Assembly (NCBI GenBank): GCA_002104935.1
Contig: MCGT01000019.1
Location: forward strand, 124,001-188,000
DNA from: Hesseltinella vesiculosa
Lineage: Eukaryota > Mucoromycota > Mucoromycetes > Mucorales > Cunninghamellaceae
Direction: 5' to 3'
DNA length: 64,000 nucleotides
The notes under the pieces are model-generated. The model did no database searches, was not told the origin of the DNA, and worked only from the letters and a program-made list of their open reading frames with translations. Made by a program: the position numbers and the translations under genes. Below are positions 10,181 through 20,096 of this stretch, one piece after another. Within the stretch, counting starts at the first letter, position 1; the number at the start of each line of letters is the position of its first letter.

Positions 10181-12824
10181 TCATACAGAGCCCACAATTT
10201 CGTCGGCTTTTTGCAAGGCTACGATCATTTTCTTGCACTCTTCGCGTCGTTCCTTGGTCATCTCCGATTCTTCCAGCAATTCCTTCACTTCGGCCTTGTA
10301 CAATTCAGCCAGCAGTTCACGCTGGAGTTCGTCCTTGGCATGGTTCACAAGATTGAGCATGACAGCCTTGGGCACCATATCTATCACGGTGCGCTTCACA
10401 ATATTAAAGTACGATTGGACCAAGAGCTCTGAAAAAAAAATTAAAAAAGGGCTGTAGAATAGCAAGCGCCACTTACTGATCACCTCCGTTTCCATCAATT
10501 CTCGGTCAGACAAGGCTCCAGAGGCTTTCAACGAGGCTGGAGGCTAAGCATCATGAAAATAAAGATATCAGTACTTTGTGACGTGCATGATGGTTGCTGG
10601 CGTACGGCTTCGAGCATGCCAGAGGGCTTCTTTGTCTTTTTATTGGTCCCAAAGAAGCTGCCAAAGAGACCGGCATCTTCGGGGGTAGAGTTCTGAGTGG
10701 CGAGCTGGGCTGGCGTTGGGCGCTGGCCAAGCTTGGGTTCATTCGGGTTAGGCGGCTGCTTGGCTTGTCGCTGCTCGTTGACAATCGCAAATGCTTGGTG
10801 ACCGGTCAGGAAGTCGGGATGTGTGCTATCCAAATAAGTGCCTTCCATCCTGAGCGGCATCGAAAAAAAAGTGAGTGCTTGGGTCTCCTACCTCACCTTC
10901 ATGAACTTACGCAATGAGATCAGAAACGAGTTTTGTAGTAGGGGCCAAAGCCTTTTTGAAAAAGTTGAGAACGACATAGTAGAACTTTTCCTTGAGGGCC
11001 GGGAACCGTTTGAAGAACTGCTTATGAATGAGGGGAAGAGATGAGCCCGTCCTTTTTTTTTTTTTTTTTTTTTGCTTGTTGTACCTGCTTGCCCAGCAAC
11101 TGATTCAATATCCTGACAAGCTCATCATACACCATGTTGATGCACTTGATACTGGGATCCTCCAAACGCTTCACTTGCTGCTTGACAATCACATCAAAGG
11201 CAGTGGTGGCCACAAATAAGGCTGGCGACGAACCCTTTTGAAATGAAAGGATAAGCACATTTTCTCGCCTTCCAACCGTCCTAAAGGCAGCTTACGGAGG
11301 AGTTGTACAGGATGGTGCGGATGTCAGCGTCTTTCACTTGCTCCAAGGGATCAATCGACTTTATGCCGTTCGCGTAGAGCTCGTGGAAAACAAAGCTGAT
11401 GCGTGCACCGCCAGACAATTCAAAACTGGAGAGATCGTTGGAGTTACCGTCGATGATAGTGCGGAATTCGGTACAGAATTCAGTGATGATGCTGAGAATC
11501 AAGTTGGGCGTGCTGTCACTTGGGTCACCCAGCTGCATGAGCTCTTGTTGATACTTGATGAGCGCGGCCTGGATCTTGGCCTTGATTTCTGGCAGGGTGT
11601 TACGGATGTGATGCATCAGAATCATGTTGAGCTTTCGTGCCAAAAAGGGGGTGCCACAGTACTGAGCCTTGCTGCGATATGCTGGGTGTGAATCAAAGAA
11701 TTGATGCTCCGAGTCCAGAGCCTTGCTGATAGTTTTCTTGGACTCAATGTCACGCTGACCACGGTTCACCACCGGCACATAACCTGGACCATCAAAAAAA
11801 AGAGAGCTGTTAGTGCCATTGCACAGTTACCTTTTGTTTCTTACCCAGGCGAAGGGGGATGACGCGGCCAGCCAAGATGTCAATGACATCGGTGCCATGA
11901 TCCATCAAGTCGACTTTAGTCAAGACGCCAATAGTGCGGATACCTTCAGGGTCGACATCGCGGGCGAGTTTCAGACCGTCAGAGTTGGCCAGATCCGTGT
12001 TGGCTGCGGTCACGGCAAGGATGATGGCGTTGGGTTTGCTGATGTACTTGAATATCATTTCACGGATTTGCTTTTCGATGTCCTTTGGTTGATCGCCCAC
12101 AGGTACCTGAAAACATGCGAGGTATGAAGTGAGTTTAGGTAGGGAAAGCGCGAACCCGGTGACTTGCCTTTGTCAAGCCAGGAAGATCCACCATGGTCAA
12201 TGTCAAGACATTGGGGGAGAAGATACGCAAGTTAATGGGTTGAGGAGAAATGCCTAGAGAGAAAGAAGATAAGCTTTCTGTTCCCCGCTTCACTCTTGCC
12301 TTTCTTCCAAAGCTTACCTGCATTTTTGCCAGTCTTCAGGTCCGTGTCACGAACAATTTCGTCCCGAATCTTGTCAAAGTCAGTAAACTTTTGGCCGGGA
12401 AGATGAAGGAATTCGCCCCATTCGGCAGGCTCCTTGTCATTTGGTTGTTCAGGGGCAGGTCGATTGATCAGTTGGAGGACCTGGTAAAGAGGGTAAGCGC
12501 TTGCATCATCCAAAAGCCAGCCAAGCTCTTACCAAGGGGCGGCGGGTAACAATACCAGTACCACGAGGCAAAAAATCGCGCCCCACAATGTTTTCCAGTA
12601 CGCTGGATTTGCCAGAGCTCTGTGATCCAATGACGGTGATTTGCGGCAAATCCACTGGGTTGTGCACTCCAACGGTGGAAAATGCATCTTGTAGCTTGTT
12701 GACTTTTTACAAAAAAATAAAAAAATACAATGATAGGTTAGCATTCATTATCACAAGCTCCTGATTTGTTTCCAATTCATAAAAAGCGACGCTGCGTACT
12801 TGTTTGGATGAGTTGTGTGTCCAT
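10181..12824 (-). CDS. VPS1: Dynamin-family GTPase VPS1
   Basis: Large GTPase that drives membrane fission in Golgi-to-vacuole sorting, endocytosis and peroxisome division. Eleven exons: 12800-12824, 12533-12702, 12318-12480, 12168-12253, 11845-12106, 11296-11783, 11085-11234, 10911-11017, 10606-10849, 10477-10543, 10181-10428, giving 669 aa. G1 is [19 protein letters not shown], then [12 protein letters not shown] (switch I), [15 protein letters not shown] (G3), and [16 protein letters not shown] (G4). The middle domain has [14 protein letters not shown] and [16 protein letters not shown]. The GED ends in [18 protein letters not shown] and IVGSV, as in yeast Vps1. A low-complexity insert (about residues 530-555) precedes the GED, with no PH domain, so this is Vps1 rather than classical dynamin. 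DNM1 is less likely given the [12 protein letters not shown] insert. Intron 4 uses a GC donor. Confidence 0.96.
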
Positions 12825-13636
12825 CGTTTTTCAAAAATTAACACGGCTGAGCTACGAGGTCCAAGCAAAGAAAAGGATCAGCAAAGAATCCAAGAGTTAG
12901 ATAGCATTATGCTTTAAGCTATTCCAATTACCTTGTAGATTAACAATAAAGGACGTCGAAAACAAAGAAAACGGCTATCGAGAAAAGAATGGAAAAAAAA
13001 AGGATGGAGAAAAGAGAAACGAAAAAAAGGGGAAGGGCAAGGAGGCCAAGGCGATGGCCAAGACCGAGGATTTTCAGACTCCGCACTCGCGTCCACAGGA
13101 AATGAGAGCTCCAGGCAAGTTGGCGCATCACCAAAGCAAAATTGCCAAGCTTCGAGTATTTAATAATATCGTGCTGTTGTGGTGATATCTTGCCATTCTG
13201 TAAAGCCTCATACGACGCTTATCTGCGAAACAGAAGCAAAACGGCCAGCACACCACTGAAAGCCAAGAAGTTTCACACTCCCCGCCTCCTAGGGATTTAC
13301 TAATCCACAGGCAAACTTACAAGTACTGTATAATATTACTTATACAGAACTAACATATGACTGCTTTGCTGTATACACTTCCATCTGTGTTGATGGATAT
13401 CAAGCTAAACAGAGTTTTAACAATGAACCAGTGCACCTTTGTCGAGTTATCTACACTTGCCAAATAAGAAGATGTGTTGCTGCAACCGATGATATAAAAA
13501 TAGAATCCGATGGGCAGAAAAATGAAGCTGACAACAATGCCATTCACGAGGTGCCATGTCACTGCAAAAAAAAAAAGAAAAAAAAACCACCAGACAGTAG
13601 CGGAGAATATGAGATGGCGCAGACTTTTCCTCTCTT
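12825..13636. other. Intergenic upstream of VPS1
   Basis: VPS1 promoter side plus the 3' flank of the next minus-strand gene. The minus strand near 13560 shows a pyrimidine tract and a TGCAG that look like an acceptor, followed by a short hydrophobic frame (13350-13562). No donor exon joins it, so I do not call a gene. No RNA gene seen. Confidence 0.45.
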
Positions 13637-14302
13637 TTATTGAAGGTTTGTGTGCCAGATATCTCTGACTGAGCTAACGATGTTTCTTTCAGGCAAGAGA
13701 CGCTTGTCTTGAACTGGAAGAGCACTGGTTGCATATGGGTAACCGGAGTAAAACGGGTGCGAATACATGTAAGGGTCGACTGGATAAGGATGGAGTGGAG
13801 GGTGGCCGATGTATGTATTATAAGGCATCATCATGCTCGAGGCTTGCATAGGGAAGTTGGAGGGATACATATTCATATAGGGCGGATACATGGGTGGTAT
13901 GGGAGGCATCATAAACTGGCGGTATTCGTTATTGTCGTCTTCATTTTCATCTTGCGGCTGCTGCTGGCCATAAGGTGCTGGATACAGCTGATGCGGTGCC
14001 ATGGGAGACACTTGGTAACCAACTTTGGGTTCAATTTGTGCTGGGCCATAAGGAGGGATTTTGTGGGAAAGATGATGGGCGCCAAGATATGGGTTAACGA
14101 AAGGCTCATCGACCCCAGCAACGTCTCGTACCTTGCGCTTGAAGTTTTGCATAAAGGTTGGGCCGCTCTTTTTACTGCTTTGTTGGCTGCTGCTGGTGGT
14201 GTAGCCTTCATCTGGATTTGGAGGCGAATCTGGCCTAGAAGGGCCACGGCTGGAGGAAGAAGAAGGGTAGCCGTCCGGCCGGAGGATGGTCTGTTTGCCC
14301 AT
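13637..14302 (-). CDS. Pro/Tyr/Met-rich protein of unknown function
   Basis: One uninterrupted exon, 221 aa, not recognised. The N-terminus MGKQTILRPDGYPSSSSS has Gly at position 2, but Lys-Gln rather than a clear myristoylation context follows. A basic patch FMQNFKRKVRDVAG lies at about residue 50. From residue 90 onward the protein is built of short Pro/Tyr/Met/Gln tracts such as MMPPIPPMYPPYMNMYPS and PYNTYIGHPPLHPYPVDPY, typical of disordered or prion-like regions. No membrane span or enzyme motif. The stop codon overlaps an AATAAA sequence, which supports this being a real 3' end. It is divergent from the acyltransferase gene at 14621, and codon use resembles that of its neighbours. Confidence 0.65.
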   Translation of the reverse strand: MGKQTILRPDGYPSSSSSRGPSRPDSPPNPDEGYTTSSSQQSSKKSGPTFMQNFKRKVRDVAGVDEPFVNPYLGAHHLSHKIPPYGPAQIEPKVGYQVSPMAPHQLYPAPYGQQQPQDENEDDNNEYRQFMMPPIPPMYPPYMNMYPSNFPMQASSMMMPYNTYIGHPPLHPYPVDPYMYSHPFYSGYPYATSALPVQDKRLLPERNIVSSVRDIWHTNLQ

Positions 14303-14620
14303 GGCTGTTTAAAAAAAGGTTGAAAGAAAAAAAAAAGGGAAGAGCTCGAGCGTTTTTATAACTTATAAAGAGAATGATAATGTCATTGCCTTGTCAGTTT
14401 AGGTGTGACCATGTCAACAGATTGGTCACACTCTGGAAGAAGTATTTTAAAAAATGAGAGACGGGTGATGACACAGACCATTTTCTAGCATTGCACGTGA
14501 AGAGGTCTGGGTGAGTGCTGAGTCTCTTCTTTTGGAAGGAGCAAAAAAAAAGGCACCCACCCGTTGGGGAACCAATTTTTTTCCCCCTTTGTCTTTATTC
14601 TTGATTTCCATTTAATCATC
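14303..14620. other. Divergent promoter, hypothetical gene / acyltransferase
   Basis: Shared 5' region between the minus-strand Pro/Tyr-rich gene and the plus-strand acyltransferase. Contains TTTTTATAACTTATAAAG near 14355, a plausible TATA-like element for the minus-strand gene. An in-frame upstream ATG at 14564 exists for the acyltransferase. Nothing else seen. Confidence 0.45.
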
Positions 14621-16379
14621 ATGCCTTTTGGTCTAGGTCATGAGCTTGTTATTTTAATATCCAGGGCTTCCCTTTGGTCATTCTTTACAGACATAAAGCT
14701 GGAGCATGCTGAGAGGGCCCCCAAAGATATACCCTTGATTGTGTAAGCAGGAAACACACGTTTTATTTCTTTGTTGGAGAGTCATTGCTAACCTGAACTG
14801 CTGCTCGATACTTAGGGCTGCCACTCATCACAATATGATCTGTGACCCTGCCGTTCTATCTGTCACCTATCCTGAACAGCGCCGTCTTCATTACTGGGCC
14901 AAGAATACGTTGTTCAAGAATCCCCATGCCAGCGCCTTTTTCACCAATTGTGGAGTGCTGCCTGTTGATCGTACAACCAAGGATAATGCTCTACTGTACA
15001 AACACACATTGGAAAGTCTGCGAATCGGTGAATCGATTGCGGTTTTCCCTGAAGGCACAAGCCATTCTCTGCCTCATTTGGGTGTCTTCAAGGACGGTGC
15101 CAGTTTTGTATGCCCTGCCAACAACCACACCTTCTTCTTATTGACTTTTTCTTCGGTTTCCAGGCCGCTTTGGAATATGCCAAATCCATCGTCGAGGACC
15201 CTAGCCCCAACGCCGATGGGTCTCTACCGAAATCAATGGCAGTCTTGCCTGTTGGCATTGTGTACCCCCAAAAATCAAAGTATCGCAGCAGTGTGATTGT
15301 CCAGTAGGTGAACTGTAGTATGATTGGTCACGCTCACTTTTTTTTTTTTTTTTTCAGATATGGCGAGCCAATCTACATGGACAAATACTTGCCCATCTTT
15401 TTGAAGGACCCCAAAAAAGGAGCCAAAATGCTGACACATGACATGAAGGAAGCCATCGAAAAGCTGACAGTCAACGCTCCTGATTGGCACGTCCGTGATG
15501 CTTCGGAAATGGCAAGACATTTGCTCTTCCCTGGTGAAGTCGGGATGATGAAGGACTATGTGCCAGTGATTCAGAGGTAAGTTGTTCAAATCAAAGAAAC
15601 GAGTGCATGCATGCTGACGCCCCTCCCCTAGTCTGATAAACAGCTTTGTGACCCTGGGTATGGAGGACAAGTATGTGATCAAGCTACAGGAGAGTTTACT
15701 GGCGTACAAGTTGGAATTGGACGATTTGCTACTGATGGACTCGCACATTGCCAACTACAACGAAAAGAACATCACCAAGGCTGCCACCAGCATCAACTTG
15801 CTCCGTCAGACGGCAGCATCGTTGGTTGACTTGCTGTTGTTCTTCTCCGGCGTGCTGGTGCATCTGCCCCTGTATATCGCTGGCCATTATGCAGGGAAAA
15901 TGACCATTTTCGAAGAAGCCCGTGCTCAGGGCAAGATTGTCTATGGTATTGCGCTGTTGCCTGTGATGTATTTTGTCGGCTTTTTGCTTGCCTGGTACAC
16001 TCTCTTTGGCGGCACTTTCTTCGGGATGCTCGTTGCCATGGCAACAACAGGCGTCTTCTTTTGGTACCACAATGTCTCGATCGACGAACGCTATGACAAC
16101 TTCAAGGATCTTCTGGGCCGCTGGCGCATTTTTGATGCCACAGTGCTGGGACGCGGCATGTGGCGACGCAAGGAACGCATCCTCAAGCTCAAGGAATTAC
16201 GCCAGGCCAACCTCACTGCGCTACGGGCCTTTATCAAGGAGCACAAATCCGACAATGACGACGTCCATGTCGTATGGGATGCCATCCGCACCCGTAGTCA
16301 AGCCTTTGGTGATGTCTCTCGTCTCCATGGACGTAGACGTAAGTTAGCAAAACAGTATGAATGGTCGTTTGAAGGTTGA
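14621..16379 (+). CDS. Glycerol-3-phosphate acyltransferase (SCT1/GPT2-like)
   Basis: Acylates glycerol-3-phosphate (and probably dihydroxyacetone phosphate) to lysophosphatidate, opening glycerolipid synthesis at the ER. Exons 14621-14742, 14816-15107, 15164-15303, 15358-15576, 15632-16379, giving 506 aa. Acyltransferase motif I (HX4D) is HNMICD in ATHHNMICDPAVLS. Motif II region GVLPVDRTTKDN follows, then motif III FPEGTSHSLP and motif IV as VLPVGIVYP. Two or three C-terminal membrane segments are clear: LVDLLLFFSGVLVHLPLYIA, and IALLPVMYFVGFLLAWYTLF with the adjoining MLVAMATTGVFFW. The protein is shorter than yeast Gpt2/Sct1 (about 750 aa), lacking their long tail. The start at 14621 places LVILISRASLWSFFTDI at the N-terminus; an in-frame ATG at 14564 is an alternative. 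Confidence 0.88.
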
Positions 16380-16560
16380 AGTGCAATGTCGTAAATAAAA
16401 TAAAGCGTCCAGCATGGAATGTCATGCGACTGCCGCAGAAGCTAGGCTGACTGCGGAGTTCATTATGGGGAGTTTTCATTCAAATTGGGTTGTTGCTCGA
16501 TTTTTATTTTTTTTCCTTTCTTCCTTCCCTTTTCTTTACCGAGCCTTTTCGACCTATACG

Positions 16561-17089
16561 ATGACTGTAAGTTACAATACAAGATACATAGAGCTGTCTG
16601 TAGTTAAGGCGTGCCATGGAACGACAAACATGTGGGCTGGATGATTATGAAAAAAAGAGATGGATGGATGGATGGATGAAAAAAAAGGGTTGACCATGGC
16701 AGGACATTCTCTGACCAAAATGAATTCTGACGATTGCTTCCCCATTTTCCCCCACCATAGTTGGCTGTCGATCTTCTTCACCCTACCGTTGAACACGAAA
16801 AGCGCGCTCACAAGTTGAAGCGTCTCGTGCAATCCCCCAACTCTTACTTCATGGACGTCAAGTGCCCCGGTAAGTGGATCTGAACCATGTTTATGTGTCT
16901 TGCCTCTTGCACTTCAGACCTGACCTTTTTTGTTCTTTGCTTGATTCAGGTTGTTTGAACATTAGCACCGTCTTCAGCCATGCCCAAACTGTTGTCTTGT
17001 GCTCGTCTTGCGGTACCGTCTTGTGCCAACCCACTGGTGGTCGTGCTCGCTTGACCGAAGGTTGCTCTTTCCGCAAGAAGGCCAACTAA
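16561..17089 (+). CDS. RPS27: 40S ribosomal protein S27 (eS27)
   Basis: Small-subunit ribosomal protein with a C4 zinc ribbon. Exon 1 is only six bases (16561-16566, Met-Thr), followed by 16761-16869 and 16950-17089, giving 84 aa. The product begins [20 protein letters not shown] and ends GCSFRKKAN. Zinc ligands are seen as CPGC and CSSC, 18 residues apart. Length is as expected for the family (82-84 aa). The first intron is 194 nt, long for this window, and carries a (GATG)5 microsatellite. An A/T-rich AATAAA-like signal follows the stop near 17133. Confidence 0.96.
16659..16678 (+). repeat. (GATG)5 microsatellite in RPS27 intron 1
   Basis: Five perfect tandem copies of GATG inside the first intron of RPS27. 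RPS8 carries the complementary-sense (ATCC) repeat in its own first intron. Confidence 0.95.
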
Positions 17090-17502
17090 AAGAAAAAAAT
17101 CGCCCATTCATCCTCGGTTAAAAACATTGTGAAAAATAAAATTTCTCGTTTTTGATGTCACTAAAACTTGCCAGTCAACCCAACTCTTGCTTTTTTTATT
17201 TGGTCGAAGAGCCAACGAGCAACATCGCTTCCCAGGCTAATCACGACACAACAGTGCCTCTAGCTCTCCAAAGAGAAACTCCTGGACAAGCAGATCATTT
17301 CATCTCTGGATTATTAGATCTAAAGAAAGGTGGGATGAAGCATAGACGATCCTAACCATCCATGAAGCCGACCTTTTTTTTTTCTGCCATGTTACGAGTG
17401 AATTGATCTCCATGACTCCTATACTACGTTTGCAGGCACGAGGGGCCGACAAGACGAAATCTGAGTCCTGTCCTCGGATTTTTTTTTTTTTTTTGCAGGA
17501 TT
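17090..17502. other. 3' flank of RPS27, start of repeat island
   Basis: No gene. Holds the RPS27 terminator region and then unique AT-rich sequence ending in a T tract at about 17480-17494 that abuts the first repeat copy. Confidence 0.5.
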
Positions 17503-17575
17503 GACAGGCGAAAGCCATTTTTGAGCCGTGAGTTAGCATTTTTAGCAGGTAAGCCAATCAGGTGAGCCGCCAAAT
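17503..17575 (-). repeat. Possible decayed end of the dispersed repeat family
   Basis: The segment begins with AGGCGAAAGCCATTTTTGAG, resembling the terminal GGCGAAAATGGC sequence of the MITE at 37407, in the same orientation as that element's left end. It also contains TTTAGCAGGTAAGCCAATC, which resembles TTTAGCAGGCAAACCAATC in that element's centre. The similarity is partial and judged by eye. Confidence 0.4.
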
Positions 17576-17694
17576 TTTGTTCCTGTGTCCAAGGAAGCCT
17601 TGACCAGGAATGGAAGGCGCACTGCGCGGAAATTGAATTAAACCAGTCGAATTCTTTCATCAGTTTGGGAAAAAAAAAAAAAAAGGTCTGCTAC

Positions 17695-17880
17695 ACAGTC
17701 CTTTTGAGTCATTGGATCGACGTGAAATTATTATGTTCAAACGCATGGGATGATGATGGTTCTGAGAATAGCTGGCCGATTGGTGAAGGTCTCCCAGCCA
17801 ATTTTTGGTCAGTTTCATTTTGTCACCTCCGATTCACCCACCAGCTTCAAAAAGTGAAAAATTGTTCAACAATGTAAAAT
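17695..17880 (+). repeat. Dispersed repeat copy related to the 37.4-kb MITE arm
   Basis: Shares with the arms of the MITE at 37407-37980 the ordered words CTTTTGAGT...ATTGGAT...GTGAAATT, the exact 13-mer GTTCAAACGCATG, then GGTGAAGGT, CCCAGCCAA and a final GAAAAATTG. Orientation is that of the right-hand arm. The terminal GCCAGG is lost here, so this copy is decayed at its end. Confidence 0.7.
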
Positions 17881-18129
17881 GGCTCAAAATAAAGCCAACC
17901 CCCAAATTTGCAGGCCAGTATAAAATGACGGGAATTGACTAAAATAAAGGTACAACTGCTGCAGACAACTAAAAAGTAATTTAGCAGTTCGTCCCAATGG
18001 TATGCCTGCTAAAAAAATTTCACAGCTCAAACAATCGGTAACTGAAAAAAAGGGGTTGCGCGTTCCGCTTCATCTTTTTTTTTCTCTTCCTCTTAATATT
18101 AATAACATTCAGAAGAACTGCAGCATACT

Positions 18130-19905
18130 GAGCGCGCAACAGAGTTTGCTGTGCCAAGATGATCTCGGCACTTGTTTATCATGGGACACCGTTGGCTAAT
18201 AGCTTAGAGATTCCTGTCCAGGATCTTCTCCAAGACTTACAGCCTCAGCCTCTTCCAACATATCCTGACCTCCTAATCGAACCAATGAACAATGATCCAA
18301 CGCCTGAATTGCAAGAAGAAGACCACGTTTCTGAACCCACTGTTCCGGAATCCCCCCCCCCCAGCCCAATGATGAAATCAGTACAAGAGATCGTCGCAAT
18401 ATTTTGGCAGCACAAAATGCTATAGCCATTCGCCTCTTGACAATTACATGAGGGCTCTTATGGAAGTAGCGAGTCATCATGGACTAATAAGGGAGACCGT
18501 TGAAGACCTGAATGCGATCCTTCCCCTGGCTTTTGGCACCACCAATCTATCTCGTCAGAGGCACCCTGTCAATCGAAGTTCAGTGAGCCGCAACTTTCAC
18601 CCGCTTCCTTAGCCTATTGTCCAGGTTGCCTGACGCCTTTGCATCATTAACGACCACACCAAAAAACCATTGCTGACAGTAGATCAGCATCTACTTCCCC
18701 GACACTTGGCTGCACTTCTGGCAAACGTAAACACATCCGAACTATTGAAAAAGAACAACGATCAAGCTGCAGATCATGGCTTTGGTAAAGAGAACGGCAC
18801 ACCAAGGATGGTCCCAAAGTGCGCGGGACTCATTTTTTTTTATTTCTAGGCGCAAAGACATTCAGTGACGTGTTCGATGGAGCTGCGTATGCGACTTTAC
18901 AGCAAAATGAAGCAGCTTTCAAACAAGGCACGATAGACTTGACCATATCTCCTTACATTGATGACTTCCGCCCAAAATCTGACCGATCTGAAAAATTGAC
19001 ACTGGTGATGATGCTGATTTACGACATTGACCCGATCCTGCGCCATCGACAGCAATGTACACTGCCAATTGCTATACTACCGTTCTCGTCTAATGGAAAA
19101 CGATCACGTCAGCAAGTACATATTTTGCTTGGTCCAATCATCCAAGACTTGGAACAGCTCGAAAGAGGGTTTCGCGTGCACACACCATTAATCTCCTTAG
19201 GTGCAGCGATGATTGGAAGAGACGGGGCCCATCTGCGTGGCCACGCTGTAGGAAGAACAGACTTAGTTCGTCGCCACCTTATCACACTCTCTTGTGATTT
19301 TATTTCAAGGCGCACTGTCCCACAGCAACGGGAGACACCTTGGCAGGGGCAGACTTACTGGATCATCTTGGCCACTCGTCCCTCCCTCCCTGCTGAATAC
19401 ATTTTTCGTAACGCTTCCGTGAAAATGACAGACCCCAATGCAATAACATTTTATCATTACCTTCCTTCTGGAGACTATGTTTTTGATGGTCCGGAAGGTA
19501 ATTCTGATGAGGCTACGGGTGAAGTGGCCATAAAAACACTCCATCTCTGACTGTCGTGGTTGGCTCCGTCATTCTATCAGTTACTTTGGAAAATGTCTAG
19601 ACATGGCACCCAATGAAAAAAAAACGAGATTTTGTATTCAGCAGCCGAAAATATTTCATTGGCCAAAATTTGAAAATGTATTTGCTCCCCCAAAAATCGT
19701 ATTTCTAAACGCAAAACTCTGTATACTTCTTTGGACTTGATGAGATGCATCTCTTGGGTCAGAACATTGGCCGACTGGTTATCAAGCTCTTCTGCCAGGA
19801 GCCTCTAGGAAGCTTGCATACGTATGACAACTCTCTTACTTTGCCTGATGATAAATGGAGTGAAATTGAAAGCAACCTCGAATTCTCGCTCGCTTGTCTT
19901 ATTCT
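18130..19905 (+). pseudogene. Decayed Tnp2-type (CACTA-like) transposase
   Basis: A long plus-strand relic. The most readable part (18819-19550) has KTFSDVFDGAAYATLQQNE, then ISPYIDDFRPKSD, LTLVMMLIYDIDP, LPIAILPF and LGPIIQDLEQLERGF. These are in the order seen in Tnp2 transposases ('DFFDG..Y......', 'DGF.PF', 'LPi.IlPG', 'L.PLv.EL..L..G'). A second readable piece at about 19735-19830 gives DEMHLLGQNIGRLVIKLF, the expected later Tnp2 segment. An acidic N-terminal piece (18159-18425) and a CPGC zinc-finger remnant near 18620 precede them. Frames change and stops interrupt between the pieces, and key acidic residues after the LRGH stretch are not recognisable, so it is almost surely dead. Confidence 0.7.
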
Positions 19906-20035
19906 TGGGTGATGATGGTACCGAGAAAATCCGTCCGATTGGTGACGATCACCCAACCTACTTTTGGTGAGTTTCGTTTTGATAACTCCGATTCTCCCGC
20001 TAAAAAAAAATGAAAAATCGACCATTTTTGCCAGG
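19905..20035 (+). repeat. Dispersed repeat copy, right-end type, beside the Tnp2 relic
   Basis: Runs from GGTGATGATGGTACCGAGAA through CCGATTGGTGACGATCACCC to ATTCTCCCGCTAAAAAAA and ends CCATTTTTGCCAGG. These match in order the inverted-repeat arms of the element at 37407-37980. It lies immediately 3' of the transposase remains, as expected if it is the transposon's own right terminus. Confidence 0.65.
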
Positions 20036-20096
20036 CACAAAATACATTTCTTAATGGTTTTTTTTATTACACTTTTTTCAAATCTGGTCATGAAAG

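Noticed and set aside
13350..13562. Hydrophobic minus-strand frame after an acceptor-like TGCAG
   Set aside because: No upstream donor exon in phase and the 3' end of the neighbouring gene has its own stop and AATAAA.
16567..16760. Possible box C/D snoRNA in RPS27 intron 1
   Set aside because: A C-box-like ATGATTA and CTGA sequences occur, but no flanking terminal stem and no clear guide duplex could be seen. RPS8 intron 2 was also checked and was negative.
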